From Streptomyces sp. NBC_01351 (lineage in GTDB: Bacteria; Actinomycetota; Actinomycetes; Streptomycetales; Streptomycetaceae), in NCBI RefSeq assembly GCF_036237315.1, contig NZ_CP108356.1:6887501-6951500 (forward strand): a DNA stretch of 64,000 nt. The letters are read 5' to 3'. The notes under the pieces were generated by a model, which was not told the origin of the DNA, searched no databases, and was given only the letters and a program-made list of their open reading frames with translations. A program made the position numbers and the translations under genes. This document shows, one piece after another, positions 8,054 to 16,420 of this stretch (its first letter is position 1; each line of letters opens with the position of its first letter).

Positions 8054-9778
8054 TCAGCCCATCGAGCGGTAGCGGTGGATGAGGGAGACCGCCATCGCGC
8101 CCTCGCCCACGCCCGAGGCGACGCGTTTCACCGAGTGGGCGCGGACGTCGCCCGCCGCGAAGACGCCGGGGACGCTCGTTTCGAGGGGGTAGGGGGCGCG
8201 TTCCAGACTCCATTCGGCCGGGAGTTCGCCGCCGTTCGCGATCAGGTCGGAGCCCGTGAGGACGAAGCCGTACTCGTCCCGCTCGACGACGCCCGACAGC
8301 CACTCGGTGTGCGGGCGGGCGCCGATGAAGGTGAACATGAAGCGGGCCGGGATCTCCTTGTCGGCGCCCGTCCCGGAGTCGTGGAGGGTGATGCGTTCCA
8401 GGTGCTCCTCGCCGTCGAGCCGGACCACCGTGGTGTGGACCCTCACCTCGATGTTCGGTGTGCGCTCGATCTCGTCGATGAGGTAGCGGGACATGCTCGC
8501 GTCGAGTGAGGACGCGCGGACGAGGATGGTCACGCGGGCCGCGTACTTGGCGAAGTGCACCGCCGCCTGGCCGGCCGAGTTGGCCCCGCCCACGATGAAC
8601 ACGTGCTGCGAGATGCACGCCGAGCTCTCGGTGGTGGCCGCGCCGTAGTAGAGCCCGGCGCCCTCGAAGCGGTCCGCGCCCGGCGCCTGCAGGCGGTTGT
8701 ACGAGACCCCGGTCGCGAGCAGCACCGTCTCCGCGCTGATCTCCGTACCGTCGGCCAGGGTGAGGATCTTCGCCGGGTCGTCGCGGGTCAGCGAGACCAC
8801 CTCCACCGGGTGCAGGATCTCGGCGCCGAACCGGGAGGCCTGGATCGTGGCCCGGCGGGTCAGGTCGCTGCCGGAGAGGCCCGAGGGGAAGCCGAGGTAG
8901 TTCTCGATCAGGCTGGAGGTGCCGGCCTGGCCGCCCGGGGCGCGGGAGTCCAGCATGAGGGTCGAGAGGCCTTCCGAGGCCGAGTAGACCCCGGCGGCCA
9001 GGCCCGCGGGCCCCGCGCCGACGATGACGCACTCGTAGTGCGGCCGGGAGGCGGTGGTGGCCAGGCCCAGGCGCTGGGCGAGCTCGGTGTCGGTGGGGGC
9101 GGAGAGCACCGACCCGTCCGGGAAGCGGACGAGGGGGAGCGCCCCGCCGGGCTGGGCGGCGATCAGGGTGAGCGCCTCGGGGTCCCGTTCGACGTTGAGG
9201 AAGCGGAACGGCTGGCCGTTGCGGGTGAAGAAGTCCCGCACGGCGTGGGTGCCGGGGGCGACGAGGTGGCCGGCGACGATGATCCCGTCGTACGCCGGGC
9301 GGTAGGTGGCGAGCCAGTCCGACAGCAGGTCGTCCAGGACGGGGAAGAGCCGCTCGTGCGGCGGGTCCCACGGCTTGAGCAGGTAGTAGTCCAGCCGGAC
9401 CCGGTTGATGGCGGTGATCGCCGCGTCGGTCTCCGCGTAGGCGGTCAGCAGCACGCGGCGGGCGTCGGGGAAGCGGCTGACGGCTTCCAGGAGGAACTCC
9501 ACCCCGGTGACGTCGGGCATCCGCTGGTCGACGAGGAACAGGGCCGGGTCGTGGCCGCGCTCGTCCAGCGAGTCCAGGATCTTCAGGGCGTCGGCGGCCG
9601 AGGAGGCGCCGAGCACCCGGTAGCGGTCTCCGTAGGCGCTGCGCAGGTCGCGGCGGACGGCGCGCAGCACCTGCGGGTCGTCGTCCACGGCCAGGATGAC
9701 CGGCTTCTTGTTCTCCACGCGCTCGGCCGCGGCGGCGTCGGCGGTGACGGCGGCGGCGCTCTCCGGGGCCGCGCTCAC
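8054..9778 (-). CDS. Fused receiver domain - thioredoxin-reductase-like FAD oxidoreductase
   Basis: The 574-residue fusion starts at a GTG that overlaps the stop of the upstream zinc-finger gene (GTGA). Residues 27-155 are a receiver domain with Asp32-34, phosphoacceptor Asp84 (LFLVDQRMP), Thr112 and Lys135. Residues about 163-240 look like a glutaredoxin-type fold without a CxxC. Residues 248-574 are a thioredoxin-reductase-like flavoprotein: FAD motif GAGPAG (254-259), second nucleotide motif around VGGANSAGQAA, and VPGVFAAGDVRA near the end. The redox-active CxxC is absent; its place holds AATTES (about 380-385). So it cannot work as a classical thioredoxin reductase; a phosphorylation-controlled NAD(P)H oxidoreductase is inferred. 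A longer upstream reading frame overlaps the neighbour and is rejected. Confidence 0.9.
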   Translation of the reverse strand: MSAAPESAAAVTADAAAAERVENKKPVILAVDDDPQVLRAVRRDLRSAYGDRYRVLGASSAADALKILDSLDERGHDPALFLVDQRMPDVTGVEFLLEAVSRFPDARRVLLTAYAETDAAITAINRVRLDYYLLKPWDPPHERLFPVLDDLLSDWLATYRPAYDGIIVAGHLVAPGTHAVRDFFTRNGQPFRFLNVERDPEALTLIAAQPGGALPLVRFPDGSVLSAPTDTELAQRLGLATTASRPHYECVIVGAGPAGLAAGVYSASEGLSTLMLDSRAPGGQAGTSSLIENYLGFPSGLSGSDLTRRATIQASRFGAEILHPVEVVSLTRDDPAKILTLADGTEISAETVLLATGVSYNRLQAPGADRFEGAGLYYGAATTESSACISQHVFIVGGANSAGQAAVHFAKYAARVTILVRASSLDASMSRYLIDEIERTPNIEVRVHTTVVRLDGEEHLERITLHDSGTGADKEIPARFMFTFIGARPHTEWLSGVVERDEYGFVLTGSDLIANGGELPAEWSLERAPYPLETSVPGVFAAGDVRAHSVKRVASGVGEGAMAVSLIHRYRSMG

Positions 9779-10047
9779 GCCGGGTCCAGCATCAGCTTGT
9801 CGGCGTAGCACCAGGCCCATTCCTCGCCGGGCTCGTGCGAGGCGGCGATGGGGTGCTCGGTGGTCCGGTAGTGGCGGGTGGCGTGACGGTTCTTCGAGGA
9901 GTCGCAGCACCCGACGTGCCCGCAGCTCAGGCACATCCGCAAGTGCACCCAGCCGTCACCGGACACGAGGCACTCCTCGCAGCCCTCCGTACCCGGTTTC
10001 ACCGGACGTATCCGATCGATGTGTGTGCACAACAGGTCCATCGTCAT
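9775..10047 (-). CDS. UBP-type zinc-finger protein
   Basis: The 90-residue protein carries the ZnF-UBP cysteine/histidine set: Cys in LLCTHID, CEEC, MCLSCGHVGCCDSS, and the His pair in RHATRHYRTTEHP. Eukaryotic versions bind the ubiquitin C-terminus; bacterial ones are small stand-alone proteins of unknown ligand. Its stop overlaps the start of the receiver-flavoprotein gene, so the two are coupled and probably work together. It is divergent from the large central operon. Confidence 0.9.
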   Translation of the reverse strand: MTMDLLCTHIDRIRPVKPGTEGCEECLVSGDGWVHLRMCLSCGHVGCCDSSKNRHATRHYRTTEHPIAASHEPGEEWAWCYADKLMLDPA

Positions 10048-10174
10048 CGTCCCCGTCCCTCTCGTCGCGTCCTCGCGCCCGTGTCCCGCGTGTCCCGCGC
10101 ATCCCGTGCATCCGTCATTGGCGGCGCGTCCAGACCATAGGGCGCGGCCCTCGTAATGGTTCAGCGATTCGGCC

Positions 10175-10229
10175 GAAGTCAGGTAGTCCTGAAGCTACTT
10201 CATGACGTCCGCGAGCGACTTCCTGAAGT
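10175..10229. promoter_or_regulatory. Nested dyads in the divergent promoter region of the central operon
   Basis: Within the 298-base gap between the zinc-finger gene and the central operon, GAAGT (10175-10179) and ACTTC (10197-10201) flank the palindrome CAGG-TAGT-CCTG (10180-10191). A second dyad, ACTTC-CT-GAAGT, lies at 10218-10229. TCCTGAAG occurs in both. These look like paired operator half-sites for a shared regulator of the two divergent units; no regulator is assigned. Confidence 0.4.
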
Positions 10230-10345
10230 GCCGCCATGACCTGGGCCGCTACCTCACCAAGTCGCACGCCGACGCTTTGACGCATGCCCATGGCGCGGCC
10301 AGTGTGGGGGACGCCAACGACAACAGGCGGCGCCTGGAGGAATAC

Positions 10346-11170
10346 GTGAGCAGAAAGATTCTGGTCATTGTCTCCGAACACGGTTACTGGGCCGAAGAAC
10401 TGATAGGCCCCGTATCGAAGTTCGACGAGCGGGGCTACGAGGTCATATTCGCCACGCCGACCGGAAAGCGTGCGCACGCTCTTCCGCCGAGCCTCGACGC
10501 GAACTACATCGACCCCCCGCTGGGACGCTCGGTCACCACCGAGCAGAACGCCCGGCTGGGCCGGGAGTTCGAGCAGTCCAGCCGGCTGGACTCCCCGCTC
10601 GACATCGAGGCGTGGGTCCCCGAGCGCCCGTACACGAGCGACGAGGGCTACCTGCGGAAGCTGGAGCAGTACCACCGCGATCTGGACAAGCTCGACGCCG
10701 ACATCGCCGGCTACGACGCGATCCTCATCGTCGGCGGCAGCGGCCCCATCGCCGACCTCGCCAACAACGAGCGCGTGCACGCCCTGATCCTGGCCTTCGA
10801 GAAGGCCGGCAAGGTCGTCGCCGCCGAGTGCTACGGGGTCGCCTGCCTGGCCTTCGCCCGGGACTGGAGCGACCGCAAGAGCATCATCCGGGGCAAGCAC
10901 GTGACCGGCCACTGCAAGGAGTACGACTACAAGGACGGCACCGGATTCCTCGGTACCGACTTCAACATGGGACCGCCCCCGTATCCGCTGGAGTACATCC
11001 TGCGCGATGCGACAGGCCCGCGCGGCGCGTACCACGGCAATTTCGGAAAGCCGGTATCGGTGATCGTCGACTTCCCGTTCGTCACCGGCCGCTCGACCCC
11101 CGATTCGTACCTCACGGGGCAGAAGATCGTGGAAGTCCTGGAGGACGGTCTCATCCGGTACGGCTGGTAA
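10346..11170 (+). CDS. DJ-1/PfpI-family protein (glyoxalase III/deglycase or amidotransferase-like), copy 1
   Basis: First gene of the central operon. The 274-residue protein begins VSRKILVIVSEHGYWAEELIGP and has the nucleophile elbow AAECYGVACL with Cys162 and the acidic partner in the N-terminal WAEE motif. Relatives of the Hsp31/HchA branch turn methylglyoxal into lactate or remove glycation from proteins; others are amidohydrolases. Cys followed by Tyr rather than His is unusual. GTG at 10346 has GGAGG at 10336-10340 and gives the N-terminus seen in the family; a longer ATG frame from 10202 would cross the promoter region. Confidence 0.85.
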   Translation: MSRKILVIVSEHGYWAEELIGPVSKFDERGYEVIFATPTGKRAHALPPSLDANYIDPPLGRSVTTEQNARLGREFEQSSRLDSPLDIEAWVPERPYTSDEGYLRKLEQYHRDLDKLDADIAGYDAILIVGGSGPIADLANNERVHALILAFEKAGKVVAAECYGVACLAFARDWSDRKSIIRGKHVTGHCKEYDYKDGTGFLGTDFNMGPPPYPLEYILRDATGPRGAYHGNFGKPVSVIVDFPFVTGRSTPDSYLTGQKIVEVLEDGLIRYGW

Positions 11171-11186
11171 TTTCAGGGGGAGTTCG

Positions 11187-12845
11187 ATGAATGCCGAAGC
11201 CACTCCGGCAAGTCCGGGCCGGGAAAGGCTGATCGAGCAGTTCAAGGCCGACGGCCTGAATGTGATGTTCGGAAATCCGGGGACGGTGGAACAAGGATTC
11301 CTCGACGCGGTGGACGCGGCCGAGGACTTCACCTACATCCTCGCCCTCCAGGAGACCGTGGCCGCCGGCATCGCCGACGGGTACGCCCGGGCGACCGGCG
11401 GCGCGGCCCTGCTCCAACTGCATTCCGGGGTCGGGCTGGGCAACGGCATCGGCATGCTCTACCAGTCGCTGCGCGGCCACACCCCGCTCGTCGTGGTCGC
11501 CGGCGACGCCGGGGTGCGCTACGACGCCATGGACGCGCAGATGGCCTCCGACCTGGTGGCCATGGCGAAGCCGGTGACCAAGTACGCGACCCGGGTCACC
11601 GACCCGCGGTCCGTACTGCGGACCATCCGGCGGGCCGTGAAGATCGCGCTCACCCCGCCCCGCGGGCCCGTGTTCGTGGCGCTGCCGATGGACGTGCTGG
11701 ACGAGCTCAACTCCGAGCCCGTGCTGCCCGCCACGGTGCCGCTCACGGACGTGGCACCCTCGCCGGCCTCGGTGGGGCGGGCGGCCGAGCTGCTCGCCTC
11801 CGCCGAGCGCCCGGTCCTCCTGGTCGGGGACGGGGTCTCGCTCTCCGGGGCGCAGCGCGAACTCGCCGCCGTCGCCGAGCTGCTGGGCGCCGACGTGTAC
11901 GAGGTCGACTCCTCCGAGGTCAACATCGCGGCCTCGCACCCGCTGCGGCGCGGCCAGACGGGCCACATGTTCGGCCCGCACAGCAAGGAGCTGATCGGGG
12001 ACGCCGACGGGGTCCTCATCGTCGGCACCTACGTCTTCCCGGAGGTGTTCCCCGAGCTGGAGAGCCCCTTCCGGGAGGGCGCGAGGATCGTCCACATCGA
12101 CCTCAACGCCTACGAGATCGCCAAGAACCACCCCGTGGACCTGGGCCTGGCCGCCGACCCCCGGCAGGCGCTGCGCGCGCTGGCCGGCGTACTGGAGCGG
12201 CGACTGACCCCGCAGGAGCGGGCCGCCGCAGCCGCCCGGCTCGACGTACGGACCCGGGAACGGGCGCGCGAGGAGCGGGCGCGGGCGGCGGCGGACGACG
12301 GCACGCCGATGGCCGTCTTCCTGCGCACCCTGGCCGAACGCACAGGCGGGGACCTGATCGTCTTCGACGAGGCGCTGACGACCTCGCCGCTGGTCACCCG
12401 GTACCTCCCTGCGGAGCGCCCGGGCGACTACCACCTCACCCGGGGCGGCTCGCTCGGCGTGGGCTTCCCGGGCGCGGTCGGCGCGAAGCTGGCCCGGCCG
12501 GAGCGGCTCGTCGTCGGCTTCGCCGGGGACGGCGGGTCGATGTACACGTACCAGGCGCTGTGGACGGCGGTCCGGCACGGCATCGACGCCAAGTTCGTGG
12601 TCTGCAACAACCGCAAGTACCGGCTGCTGGACGACAACATCGCCCAGTACTGGCGGGAGCGGGACATCCCGGAGCACGGCTTCCCCGGCTCCTTCGACCT
12701 CTCCCACCCCGAGATCGACTTCGCCGGGCTGGCCCGGTCCCTCGGCGCCGGCGGGATGCGGGTGGAGAAGCCGGACGAGGCGGTGGCCGCGGTGAACCGG
12801 ATGCTGGCCCACCCGGGACCGTTCCTCGTCGACATCCAGATCTGA
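11187..12845 (+). CDS. Thiamine-diphosphate enzyme, benzoylformate decarboxylase-like
   Basis: The 552-residue protein has the three ThDP-enzyme domains. The Pyr domain carries FGNPGT (Thr33), the activating Glu56 in LQETVAAGIADGYAR and His79 in QLHSGVGLGNGIGML. The PP domain carries GDGGSMYTYQALWTA ending in the VCNNRKYR Mg2+ motif (about 446-475). The N-terminal half is very like benzoylformate decarboxylase (MdlC), but the serine of GNPGS is Thr and the second active-site histidine region (VGTYVFPEV) has no His. It probably decarboxylates or ligates a 2-oxo acid or aldehyde other than benzoylformate. It follows the DJ-1 gene by 16 bases. Confidence 0.88.
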   Translation: MNAEATPASPGRERLIEQFKADGLNVMFGNPGTVEQGFLDAVDAAEDFTYILALQETVAAGIADGYARATGGAALLQLHSGVGLGNGIGMLYQSLRGHTPLVVVAGDAGVRYDAMDAQMASDLVAMAKPVTKYATRVTDPRSVLRTIRRAVKIALTPPRGPVFVALPMDVLDELNSEPVLPATVPLTDVAPSPASVGRAAELLASAERPVLLVGDGVSLSGAQRELAAVAELLGADVYEVDSSEVNIAASHPLRRGQTGHMFGPHSKELIGDADGVLIVGTYVFPEVFPELESPFREGARIVHIDLNAYEIAKNHPVDLGLAADPRQALRALAGVLERRLTPQERAAAAARLDVRTRERAREERARAAADDGTPMAVFLRTLAERTGGDLIVFDEALTTSPLVTRYLPAERPGDYHLTRGGSLGVGFPGAVGAKLARPERLVVGFAGDGGSMYTYQALWTAVRHGIDAKFVVCNNRKYRLLDDNIAQYWRERDIPEHGFPGSFDLSHPEIDFAGLARSLGAGGMRVEKPDEAVAAVNRMLAHPGPFLVDIQI

Positions 12846-12879
12846 GCTGACACAACGAATCCGGACAGGAGGAGACCGC

Positions 12880-13314
12880 ATGCCCGCCGAGCGGCAGTTG
12901 ACCGAGGACGCGATCCGCAGGTTCGCCGAGGACTGGTACGTGGCACTGGACCGGCACGTGGCGCTGGACCAGGTGCTCGCGCTGATCACCGACGACCTGG
13001 AGTTCAAGGTCCCCGAGGACACCTTCCTCGGCCACCAGGGCTTCGGCCGCTGGTACGAGGCCGTCACCAACCGGTTCTTCGACGAGGTGCACACGGTCAC
13101 CAAGGTGGAGCCGGTCATCGAGGGCGACCGGGCCGTCGTCCGGGTCCTCGTCAACTGGCAGGCCAAGATCTGGGACCCGCCGGCCGCCCGCAGCGAGTGG
13201 CTCGGCTTCGACGCCGACCAGACCTGGACGGTCGTGGCCGGCCCGTACGGGCCGCTGATCAAGCAGTACACCGTCAACGACCTGGCGCCGATGCCCGGTT
13301 CCGGCTCCCTCTGA
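12880..13314 (+). CDS. NTF2/SnoaL-fold protein, copy 1
   Basis: The 144-residue alpha+beta barrel protein has the family layout: IRRFAEDWYVALDRHVALDQVLALITDDLEFKVPED split over helix and strand, then FGRWYEAVTNRFFDEVH and AVVRVLVNWQAK. The fold hosts isomerases, cyclases, hydrolases and pure binding proteins. Strong RBS (AGGAGG) precedes ATG 12880. It is the first of three consecutive NTF2 genes with little mutual similarity, so they likely act on one substrate series or form a hetero-oligomer. Confidence 0.82.
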   Translation: MPAERQLTEDAIRRFAEDWYVALDRHVALDQVLALITDDLEFKVPEDTFLGHQGFGRWYEAVTNRFFDEVHTVTKVEPVIEGDRAVVRVLVNWQAKIWDPPAARSEWLGFDADQTWTVVAGPYGPLIKQYTVNDLAPMPGSGSL

Positions 13315-13337
13315 CCGCCGGCGAAGGAGAAGCGACG

Positions 13338-13793
13338 ATGACCGAAGTGACGCGGGAGCGGGTCCAGGAGGCCTACGCCGCCCTCGGCTCCGGCGACCGG
13401 GCGCGCATCCTGGAGTACTACTCCGAGGACCTGCGCTGGCTGGTGCCGGGCAACCACCCGCTGGCCGGCTGGTACGAGAGCCTCGACGCCTTCCTGGAGC
13501 TGATGGGGCAGACGCACAAGCTCACGGGCGGCAGCTTCCGGATGGACCTCGACGCGATCCTCGTCGGCGAGGACTGCAGCGCGGACGTGTGCCGCAACGT
13601 CGCCCTGCGCGGCGGCGCGGACGGCGCGAGCACCTCGCCGTACGAGCGGATGGACTACCCGGTCTTCCACTTCATGCGGTGGCGGGACGGCCGGATCGTC
13701 GAGGGCCGCGACGGGCTCTTCGGCGACACCGCCTCCGCCTTCAGCCAGTTCTGGGCGCCCTTCGCGCCGGACGGAACCCGACGGGACGCATAG
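13338..13793 (+). CDS. NTF2/SnoaL-fold protein, copy 2
   Basis: The 151-residue protein reads VQEAYAALGSGDRARILEYYSEDLRWLVPGNHPLAGWYES across its first helices, and DYPVFHFMRWRDGRIVEGRDGLF near the end, the usual SnoaL pattern (WLVPG then a ligand-facing strand). ATG at 13338 follows GAAGGAGA. It is 23 bases after copy 1 and 3 bases before copy 3. Function unknown beyond the fold. Confidence 0.85.
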   Translation: MTEVTRERVQEAYAALGSGDRARILEYYSEDLRWLVPGNHPLAGWYESLDAFLELMGQTHKLTGGSFRMDLDAILVGEDCSADVCRNVALRGGADGASTSPYERMDYPVFHFMRWRDGRIVEGRDGLFGDTASAFSQFWAPFAPDGTRRDA

Positions 13794-13796
13794 GGG

Positions 13797-14186
13797 ATGA
13801 GCGAGGCGATGGAACCGCGAGAGATTCTCACGAAGTACTACCAGTACGCCAACGCCGGGGACTGGGACCGCTGGTGCGACCTGTTCGCCGACGACCAGGT
13901 CATGGACGAGCAGCTCGCCGGGCACATCGAGGGCCTGGACGTGCTGCGCTCGATGATGAAGGGCATGGGCACGATGTACCGGGTCTTCCGGAACGAGCCC
14001 GTGCACTTCATCGTCGACGGCGCCGGGGAGAAGGCCGCGGCCGTCTCGCACCTGACGGCGGTCAGCGCCTCCGGCGAGGCCATCGAGGCCGAGGTCATGA
14101 ACTTCTTCCGGATCGTCGACGGAAAGATCGCCTACATGGCGAACTATCACGACACGGTCCCCTTCCAGGTCCTGAGCCAGGGCTGA
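13797..14186 (+). CDS. NTF2/SnoaL-fold protein, copy 3
   Basis: The 129-residue protein starts MSEAMEPREILTKYYQYANAGDWDRWCDLFADDQVMDEQ and ends FFRIVDGKIAYMANYHDTVPF, the typical SnoaL/ketosteroid-isomerase-like helix and C-terminal strand. The Asp in DDQVMDEQ and the YHD near the end could form an active site. It begins 3 bases after copy 2 and ends 10 bases before the GMC oxidoreductase. Confidence 0.85.
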   Translation: MSEAMEPREILTKYYQYANAGDWDRWCDLFADDQVMDEQLAGHIEGLDVLRSMMKGMGTMYRVFRNEPVHFIVDGAGEKAAAVSHLTAVSASGEAIEAEVMNFFRIVDGKIAYMANYHDTVPFQVLSQG

Positions 14187-14196
14187 GGGCGGACCC

Positions 14197-15816
14197 GTGA
14201 GCGCTGAAGAGTACGACTACGTCGTCGTGGGGTCCGGCACCGCCGGCAGTGTGCTGGCCAACCGGCTCTCCGAGGACCCGGACGTCTCCGTCCTCGTCCT
14301 GGAGGCGGGCGGCTCCCGGATACCGCCCGAGGTGGACGACCCGTCGTCCTGGTACAAACTGCTCGGCGGGCCCGTCGACTGGGGCTACACCAGCACCCCG
14401 CAGCCCGGCCTCGACGGCCGCCGTACGTACGAACCCCGCGGCAAGGCCCCCGGCGGCAGCAGCAACCTCTACATCATGATGCACATCCGGGGCCATGCCT
14501 CGGACTTCGACAACTGGGCCTACCAGGGCGCGGCCGGCTGGGCGTACGAGGACGTGCTCCCCTACTTCGCCCTGCTGGAGGGCCAGGAGGACGCCACCGC
14601 CGCCACCACCGGCACCCGCGGCCCGCAGCGCATCACCAACGCCGGTCGGCACGGCCCCAATCCGGTCTCCCGCGCCTTCATCGACGCGGCCGTCGAGCTC
14701 GGCCACGAGGAGATCGCCGACTTCAACACCGACGGTCCCCGGCGCGGCCTCTTCGGCACCGGCTGGCACCACATCGACGTGGCCGACGGCCGCCGCCAGG
14801 GCACCCTCGCCGCCTACCTGGAGCCCGCGCTCGGCCGGACCAACCTGACCCTGCGCACCAGTGCGCAGTCCACCCGGCTGCTGTTCGACGGGGACACCTG
14901 CACGGGCGTCGAGTACGCCCAGCTCCGGGCCCCCGCCACGCTTTCGGACAGCGACGTCCCCGGCCGGACCGTGCGCGACGGCCACAGCCGCGCTGCCGAG
15001 CCCGGGCTGCACACCGTACGGGCCCGGCGCGAGGTGATCGTGGCGGCGGGGGCGATCGAGTCCCCGAAGCTGCTGCTGCTCTCCGGCATCGGGCATCCCG
15101 GGCAGCTGGCCGAGCACGGCATCGCGGTCACCGCGGCGCTGCCCGGGGTCGGGGAGAACTTCCACAACCACGTGCTGACCGGGCTGATGGCCGAGGTCAC
15201 CCAGGAACTCCCGCCGCCGGCGCAGAACCTGTCGGAGAGCGCTCTGTTCCTGTCCTCGCGGCCCGGGCTGCCCGCGCCCGACCTGCAGATCGCCTTCGTC
15301 CACGTGCCGTTCGACGTGATCGTCGGCCAGGACCACCCGAACACGGTGTCCATCCTGCCGGGTGTCGTACGCCCGGTCTCGCGCGGCTGGATCAGGCTGG
15401 CGAGCGCCGACCCGCTGGCCCACCCGCTCATCAACCCGAACTACCTGGGCGACCGGTGGGACCTGGAGCGGATGGTGCAGGGCGTCAAGACCGCCCGGGA
15501 GATCTTCGCGACCTCGGCCTTCTCGCCCTGGTACAAGCAGGAGCTGCAGCCCGGTCCCGGCTACCTGAGCGACGCCGAGCTGCGCACCTTCGTGAAGCAG
15601 AAGTCGGAGAGCTACCACCACCAGGCCGGCTCCTGCCGCATGGGCATCGACGACCTCTCCGTGGTCGACCCCGAGCTGCGGGTGCACGGCGTACGGAACC
15701 TGCGCGTCGTCGACGCCAGCGTGATGCCCGCCGTCCCGTCGGGCAACTGCCACACCGCCATCGCGATGATCGCCGAGCGCGCGGCGGACTTCCTGAAGGG
15801 GGTGTTCCGTGCCTGA
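14197..15816 (+). CDS. GMC-family FAD-dependent alcohol/sugar oxidoreductase
   Basis: Oxidises an alcohol to an aldehyde or ketone with FAD. The 539-residue protein has the N-terminal FAD motif VVVGSGTAGSVLANRL and the acidic VLVLEAGG, the GMC signature around APGGSSNLYIMMHIRG, and at the C-terminus YHHQAGSCRMG, DASVMPAVPSGNCHTAIAM with the catalytic His and the His/Asn pair region. Length is normal for choline dehydrogenase-like members. GTG at 14197 is 10 bases after the NTF2 gene; the stop overlaps the next DJ-1 gene by 8 bases. The product may feed the operon's aldehyde-oxidising enzymes. Confidence 0.93.
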   Translation: MSAEEYDYVVVGSGTAGSVLANRLSEDPDVSVLVLEAGGSRIPPEVDDPSSWYKLLGGPVDWGYTSTPQPGLDGRRTYEPRGKAPGGSSNLYIMMHIRGHASDFDNWAYQGAAGWAYEDVLPYFALLEGQEDATAATTGTRGPQRITNAGRHGPNPVSRAFIDAAVELGHEEIADFNTDGPRRGLFGTGWHHIDVADGRRQGTLAAYLEPALGRTNLTLRTSAQSTRLLFDGDTCTGVEYAQLRAPATLSDSDVPGRTVRDGHSRAAEPGLHTVRARREVIVAAGAIESPKLLLLSGIGHPGQLAEHGIAVTAALPGVGENFHNHVLTGLMAEVTQELPPPAQNLSESALFLSSRPGLPAPDLQIAFVHVPFDVIVGQDHPNTVSILPGVVRPVSRGWIRLASADPLAHPLINPNYLGDRWDLERMVQGVKTAREIFATSAFSPWYKQELQPGPGYLSDAELRTFVKQKSESYHHQAGSCRMGIDDLSVVDPELRVHGVRNLRVVDASVMPAVPSGNCHTAIAMIAERAADFLKGVFRA

Positions 15817-16420
15817 CGTCGTCCTGCGCGAGGGCGCGCTGACCGGGACCCGGATCGCGGTCCTGGTCGAGAGCGACTTCTACGAGCCGGAGATCTTCTA
15901 CTACCAGCACCGCTTCGCGGAGGAGGGCGCCGAGGTCGACTTCCTGACCCGGCTGTGGGGCAACGACTCCATCACCTTCTCCGGGCACGAGTACCGGGCG
16001 CCCTTCACCGCCGACCGGTCCCTGGAGGGGCTGAGCGACGAGGAGCTGCGCCGGTACGCGGCGATCATCGTGCCCTCGGGCATGGTGGCCGACCGGCTGC
16101 GCTACACCGAGGACGTGGACATGCTCGCGCCGGCCACGGAGCTGCTGCGCCGGGCCTTCGAGGAGCCCACGGTCCTCAAGGGGATCATCTGCCACGGCAT
16201 GTGGCTGGCTTCCTCGATCCCGGGCAAGGTGCGCGGCCGCAAGGTGGTCTGCCACAACAACCTCATCGGCGACGTACGGAACATGGGTGCCCAGTACGTG
16301 GACGAGGACGTGGTCGTCGACGGCGACCTGGTCACCGGCCGCACCGGCGCCCACCACCACCTCTTCGCCCGCCGCATCATCGAGCTGATAGCGGCCGGGC
16401 GGGGCCGGGGCGCCGCCTGA
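15809..16420 (+). CDS. DJ-1/PfpI-family protein, copy 2
   Basis: The 203-residue protein has the PfpI-type layout TRIAVLVESDFYEPEIFYYQHRF (acidic residue) and the nucleophile elbow GIICHGMWLASS with Cys128-His129. It ends near AHHHLFARRIIEL. PfpI-type proteins are cysteine hydrolases, deglycases or glyoxalases. GTG start lies inside the GMC gene and is preceded by GAAGGGGG. Its stop shares one base with the start of the next gene, so translation is coupled. Confidence 0.88.
   Translation: MPDVVLREGALTGTRIAVLVESDFYEPEIFYYQHRFAEEGAEVDFLTRLWGNDSITFSGHEYRAPFTADRSLEGLSDEELRRYAAIIVPSGMVADRLRYTEDVDMLAPATELLRRAFEEPTVLKGIICHGMWLASSIPGKVRGRKVVCHNNLIGDVRNMGAQYVDEDVVVDGDLVTGRTGAHHHLFARRIIELIAAGRGRGAA

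Noticed and set aside
11151..14150. 999-residue open frame on the minus strand
   Set aside because: Antisense shadow of the ThDP, NTF2 and neighbouring genes, caused by high GC at third codon positions; composition is Arg/Gly/Val-rich with no motif.
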